From contig NZ_CAPJ01000542.1 in assembly GCF_000331775.1 (NCBI RefSeq), forward strand, positions 1 through 7,645: DNA of 7,645 nucleotides, read 5' to 3'. The notes beneath the pieces were generated by a model. That model was not told where the DNA came from. It made no database searches and saw only the letters and a program-made list of their open reading frames with translations. The first letter of the stretch is position 1, and the number at the start of each line of letters is the position of its first letter. Positions 5,903-7,645 of this stretch are shown one piece after another. The translations under genes and the position numbers were made by a program. Origin of the DNA: Xanthomonas translucens pv. translucens DSM 18974 (lineage in GTDB: Bacteria; Pseudomonadota; Gammaproteobacteria; Xanthomonadales; Xanthomonadaceae).

Positions 5903-6568
5903 TCAGCCGCCGATCAAGGGCTTGAGCTTGGGCCACACAGAGTCGAGGACCTTCGGCTGGCCGGCGGCGGTGGGATGCAGGCCGTCGTCCTGCATCAGCG
6001 CCGGGTTCAGCGCCACACCCTCCAGCAGGAACGGCAACAACCCGGTCTGATACTGCCTGGCCAGGTCGGCGTAGACCGCGCGCAGCCGCTGCCGGTAGGC
6101 CGGCCCATAGTTCGGTGGCACATCGATGCCGAGCAGCAGCACCTTCGCGCCAGCGTCACGGCTGAGCACGATCATCTTCTCCAGATTGCCCCGCAGTTCC
6201 GCCGGGGTCAGCCCACGCAGCGCGTCGTTGCCACCGAGTTCGATCACCACCACCGCCGGGCGGTGCTTCTGCAGCAGCGCCGGCAGCCGGGTCAGCGCGC
6301 CGGAAGAGGTCTCGCCGCTGATGCTGGCATTGACGACGGCCGGTGGCGCCTGCATCTGTTGTTGCAGGCGGCGCTCCAGCAGGGCCACCCAGCCGGACTG
6401 AAGCGGGATGTTGTGCGCAGCGCTGAGGCTGTCGCCGACCACCAGCACCGGCCCCGCCGCACCTTTGGCACAGGCGATGGCGGGCAGCAGCAGACACCAT
6501 GCCAGACAGGCCCAGAGCCAAACGCTGCGCGTCCAGGCAGGCGTTCCTTTCGTATCGTTGCCACGCAT
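5903..6568 (-). CDS. tesA: TesA-type exported SGNH esterase / thioesterase I / lysophospholipase L1
   Basis: The 221-residue protein starts with a signal peptide (about 1-34, ending AIACA), then a compact SGNH hydrolase. Block I is VVGDSLSAAHNI (43-54) with nucleophile Ser47; block II has G85 in ASISGETSSG; block III is LGGNDALRG (111-119) with Asn114; block V is DDGLHP (194-199) with Asp195 and His198. This order and the short length match periplasmic TesA (thioesterase I / protease I / lysophospholipase L1), which hydrolyses acyl-CoA, lysophospholipids and aryl esters in vitro. The ATG at 6568 is preceded by GAGGAA at eight bases. It is divergent from an ABC ATPase with almost no spacer, the same neighbourhood as E. 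coli tesA-ybbA-ybbP. Activity as arylesterase or lysophospholipase rather than cytosolic thioesterase is favoured by export; the natural substrate is unknown. Confidence 0.92.
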   Translation of the reverse strand: MRGNDTKGTPAWTRSVWLWACLAWCLLLPAIACAKGAAGPVLVVGDSLSAAHNIPLQSGWVALLERRLQQQMQAPPAVVNASISGETSSGALTRLPALLQKHRPAVVVIELGGNDALRGLTPAELRGNLEKMIVLSRDAGAKVLLLGIDVPPNYGPAYRQRLRAVYADLARQYQTGLLPFLLEGVALNPALMQDDGLHPTAAGQPKVLDSVWPKLKPLIGG

Positions 6569-7296
6569 CCGGAGATTTCCTCATCGACAGTCTGGCCCCC
6601 ACTCCCCGCACCGGCATCGCGATCGACGTACGCGATGTCGGCAAATCCGTCAGCGGACCGGAGGGCACGGTCCACATTCTCGACAAGGTGGGATTGACCA
6701 TCGGTGAAGGCGACAGCGTCGCCATCGTCGGCGCGTCCGGTTCCGGCAAGACCACCCTGCTCGGCCTGCTCGCCGGCCTGGACCTGCCCACGCGCGGCGA
6801 GATCGTGCTCGCCGGGCAGTCGCTCAACGCGCTGGACGAGGAAGCGCGCGCCGCGCTGCGCGCGCGCGAGGTCGGTTTCGTGTTCCAGAGCTTCCACCTG
6901 CTGCCGTCGCTGACCGCTGCCGAAAACATCGCGCTGCCGCTGGAACTGGCCGGGCGCGAGGATCCGGCGCGGGTACGCGAGGTGCTGGAGGCGGTCGGAC
7001 TGACGGCGCGGGCGCGGCACTACCCGCGGCAGCTGTCCGGCGGCGAGCAGCAGCGCGTGGCGCTGGCGCGCGCGTTCGTGGCGCGGCCGCGGATCCTGTT
7101 CGCTGACGAACCCACCGGCAGCCTCGACCAGGCCACCGGCCAGCAGATCAGCGACCTGCTGTTCGCGCTGAATGCCGGCAGCGACACCACCCTGGTGCTG
7201 GTCACCCACGACCTGCGCCTGGCGCAGCGTTGCGAACATCGCTACCGGCTCGACCGCGGGCGCCTGCGCCAGGCCGAAGCGGTGGCCGACGCATGA
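6499..7296 (+). CDS. ybbA: ABC transporter ATP-binding protein, YbbA (LolD/MacB-like) type; start uncertain
   Basis: This cytoplasmic ATPase should power the membrane protein encoded directly after it. From the ATG at 6499 it is 265 residues: Walker A GASGSGKTT (78-86, Lys84), Q-loop Gln130 in VFQSFHLLPSLTAAENI, signature LSGGEQQRV (179-187), Walker B ILFADEP (199-205, Glu204) and switch His237 in VTHD. The SFHLLP and LSGGEQQR stretches place it with LolD/MacB/YbbA-type ATPases. Residues 1-28 are antisense to the tesA signal peptide and look unconserved, and there is no ribosome site at 6499. No in-frame ATG, GTG or TTG occurs between 6502 and the conserved core. GGAG at 6571-6574 is ideally placed for initiation at ATC 6583, which would give 237 residues, close to E. 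coli YbbA (about 228). Its stop overlaps the next ATG as ATGA. Identity is firm; the N-terminus is not. Confidence 0.88.
   Translation: MPDRPRAKRCASRQAFLSYRCHASGDFLIDSLAPTPRTGIAIDVRDVGKSVSGPEGTVHILDKVGLTIGEGDSVAIVGASGSGKTTLLGLLAGLDLPTRGEIVLAGQSLNALDEEARAALRAREVGFVFQSFHLLPSLTAAENIALPLELAGREDPARVREVLEAVGLTARARHYPRQLSGGEQQRVALARAFVARPRILFADEPTGSLDQATGQQISDLLFALNAGSDTTLVLVTHDLRLAQRCEHRYRLDRGRLRQAEAVADA
6571..6582. promoter_or_regulatory. Interlocked ribosome sites of tesA and the ABC ATPase gene
   Basis: Plus-strand GGAG (6571-6574) lies eight bases before ATC 6583 and is the only good ribosome site near the conserved start of the ATPase. The complement of TTCCTC (6577-6582) is GAGGAA, the ribosome site of tesA on the other strand. 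Both fit within the 14 bases between the tesA ATG (6568) and 6583. Promoters for each gene must therefore lie inside the coding region of the other. Confidence 0.45.
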
Positions 7297-7645
7297 ACGT
7301 GCTGCGCCACGCCGCGCGCGCGCTGCGCCGCGAACTGTTCGCCGGCGACCTGCTGACCGTGTTCGCCGCGCTGGTGCTGGGCGTGGCGGTGATGACCGCG
7401 GTCGGCACCCTGGTCGATCGCGTCACCCTGGCGCTGACCGGCAGCGCCGCCGAGGTGATCGGCGGCGACCTCGGCGTGACCGGGCGCCAGGACATCCCCG
7501 CCGCGTTCGCCGCAGAAGCGCAGCGCCGCGGCCTGCGCCACACGCGCCTGGTCAGCTTTCCCAGCGTGCTGTTCCATGGCGATGCCAGCCAGATGGCCAA
7601 CATCAAGGCGGTCGCCGCCGGCTATCCGTTGCGCGGCGAATTGCG
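7293..7645 (+). CDS. ybbP: YbbP/FtsX-type ABC permease, 5' part only
   Basis: The ATG at 7293 overlaps the stop of the ATPase gene (ATGA), a sign of translational coupling. The 117 complete codons in the window continue past its right edge. After a basic amphipathic start (MNVLRHAARALRREL) comes one membrane helix (about residues 19-39, LLTVFAALVLGVAVMTAVGTL), then a periplasmic stretch beginning VDRVTLALTGSAAEVIGGDL, as expected for the first helix and extracytoplasmic domain of a FtsX/MacB-like permease. E. coli YbbP is about 800 residues with a similar opening, so only about one seventh is visible. With TesA next door, the likely role is moving or extracting lipophilic molecules from the inner membrane (inference). 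The family call rests on the N-terminal layout and on context. Confidence 0.82.
   Translation, partial: MNVLRHAARALRRELFAGDLLTVFAALVLGVAVMTAVGTLVDRVTLALTGSAAEVIGGDLGVTGRQDIPAAFAAEAQRRGLRHTRLVSFPSVLFHGDASQMANIKAVAAGYPLRGEL

Noticed and set aside
6292..7239. A 315-codon minus-strand frame antisense to the ABC ATPase gene.
   Set aside because: Contains no domain; the plus-strand frame carries a full set of ABC ATPase motifs.

Overview
This is a high-G+C stretch of chromosome from a gammaproteobacterium, most likely Xanthomonadaceae (Xanthomonas or a close relative). The strongest pointers are the two-component pair, which reads like ColR/ColS (called VgrR/VgrS in Xanthomonas campestris), and a TesA / YbbA / YbbP block arranged as in other gammaproteobacteria. 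The family assignment is an inference from protein character; no database was searched. I see no mobile element, CRISPR array, tRNA or rRNA. Gene density is high and no gap exceeds 200 bases. I recognise a family for all ten genes, and both end genes are cut by the window edges.

Left block (1-2763, all minus strand; transcription order dgkA, terC-like, lemA, TPM gene): a diacylglycerol kinase, a TerC/YgdQ-type membrane protein, a LemA lipoprotein and a secreted, membrane-anchored TPM-domain protein that runs off the left edge. Gaps are 40, 76 and 189 bases, so the first three could share a transcript. The last gap contains two hairpins that may set TPM expression apart.

Middle (2764-5811): a divergent gene for a secreted SGNH hydrolase (plus strand) faces the 3' end of the sensor kinase gene. 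The regulator/sensor pair follows on the minus strand (colR upstream, colS downstream). The two are separated by 108 bases holding strong hairpins and a perfect TATAAT, so colS may be terminated or promoted separately from colR.

Right block (5903-7645): a TesA-type exported esterase/lysophospholipase on the minus strand lies head to head with a YbbA-type ABC ATPase, whose 3' end overlaps (ATGA) the start of a YbbP/FtsX-type permease that runs off the right edge. There is essentially no spacer between tesA and the ATPase gene, and the ATPase has no clean ATG/GTG/TTG start at the conserved N-terminus.

The common theme is the cell envelope: lipid recycling (DgkA), periplasmic lipid ester hydrolysis (TesA, second SGNH protein), a membrane-lipid ABC system (YbbA/YbbP), envelope lipoproteins (LemA/TPM), metal handling (TerC-like) and an envelope/metal-sensing regulatory pair. 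Nothing here is a clearly new system. The points worth checking are the ATPase start, the colR-colS junction, and the idea that ColRS controls its envelope-lipid neighbours.
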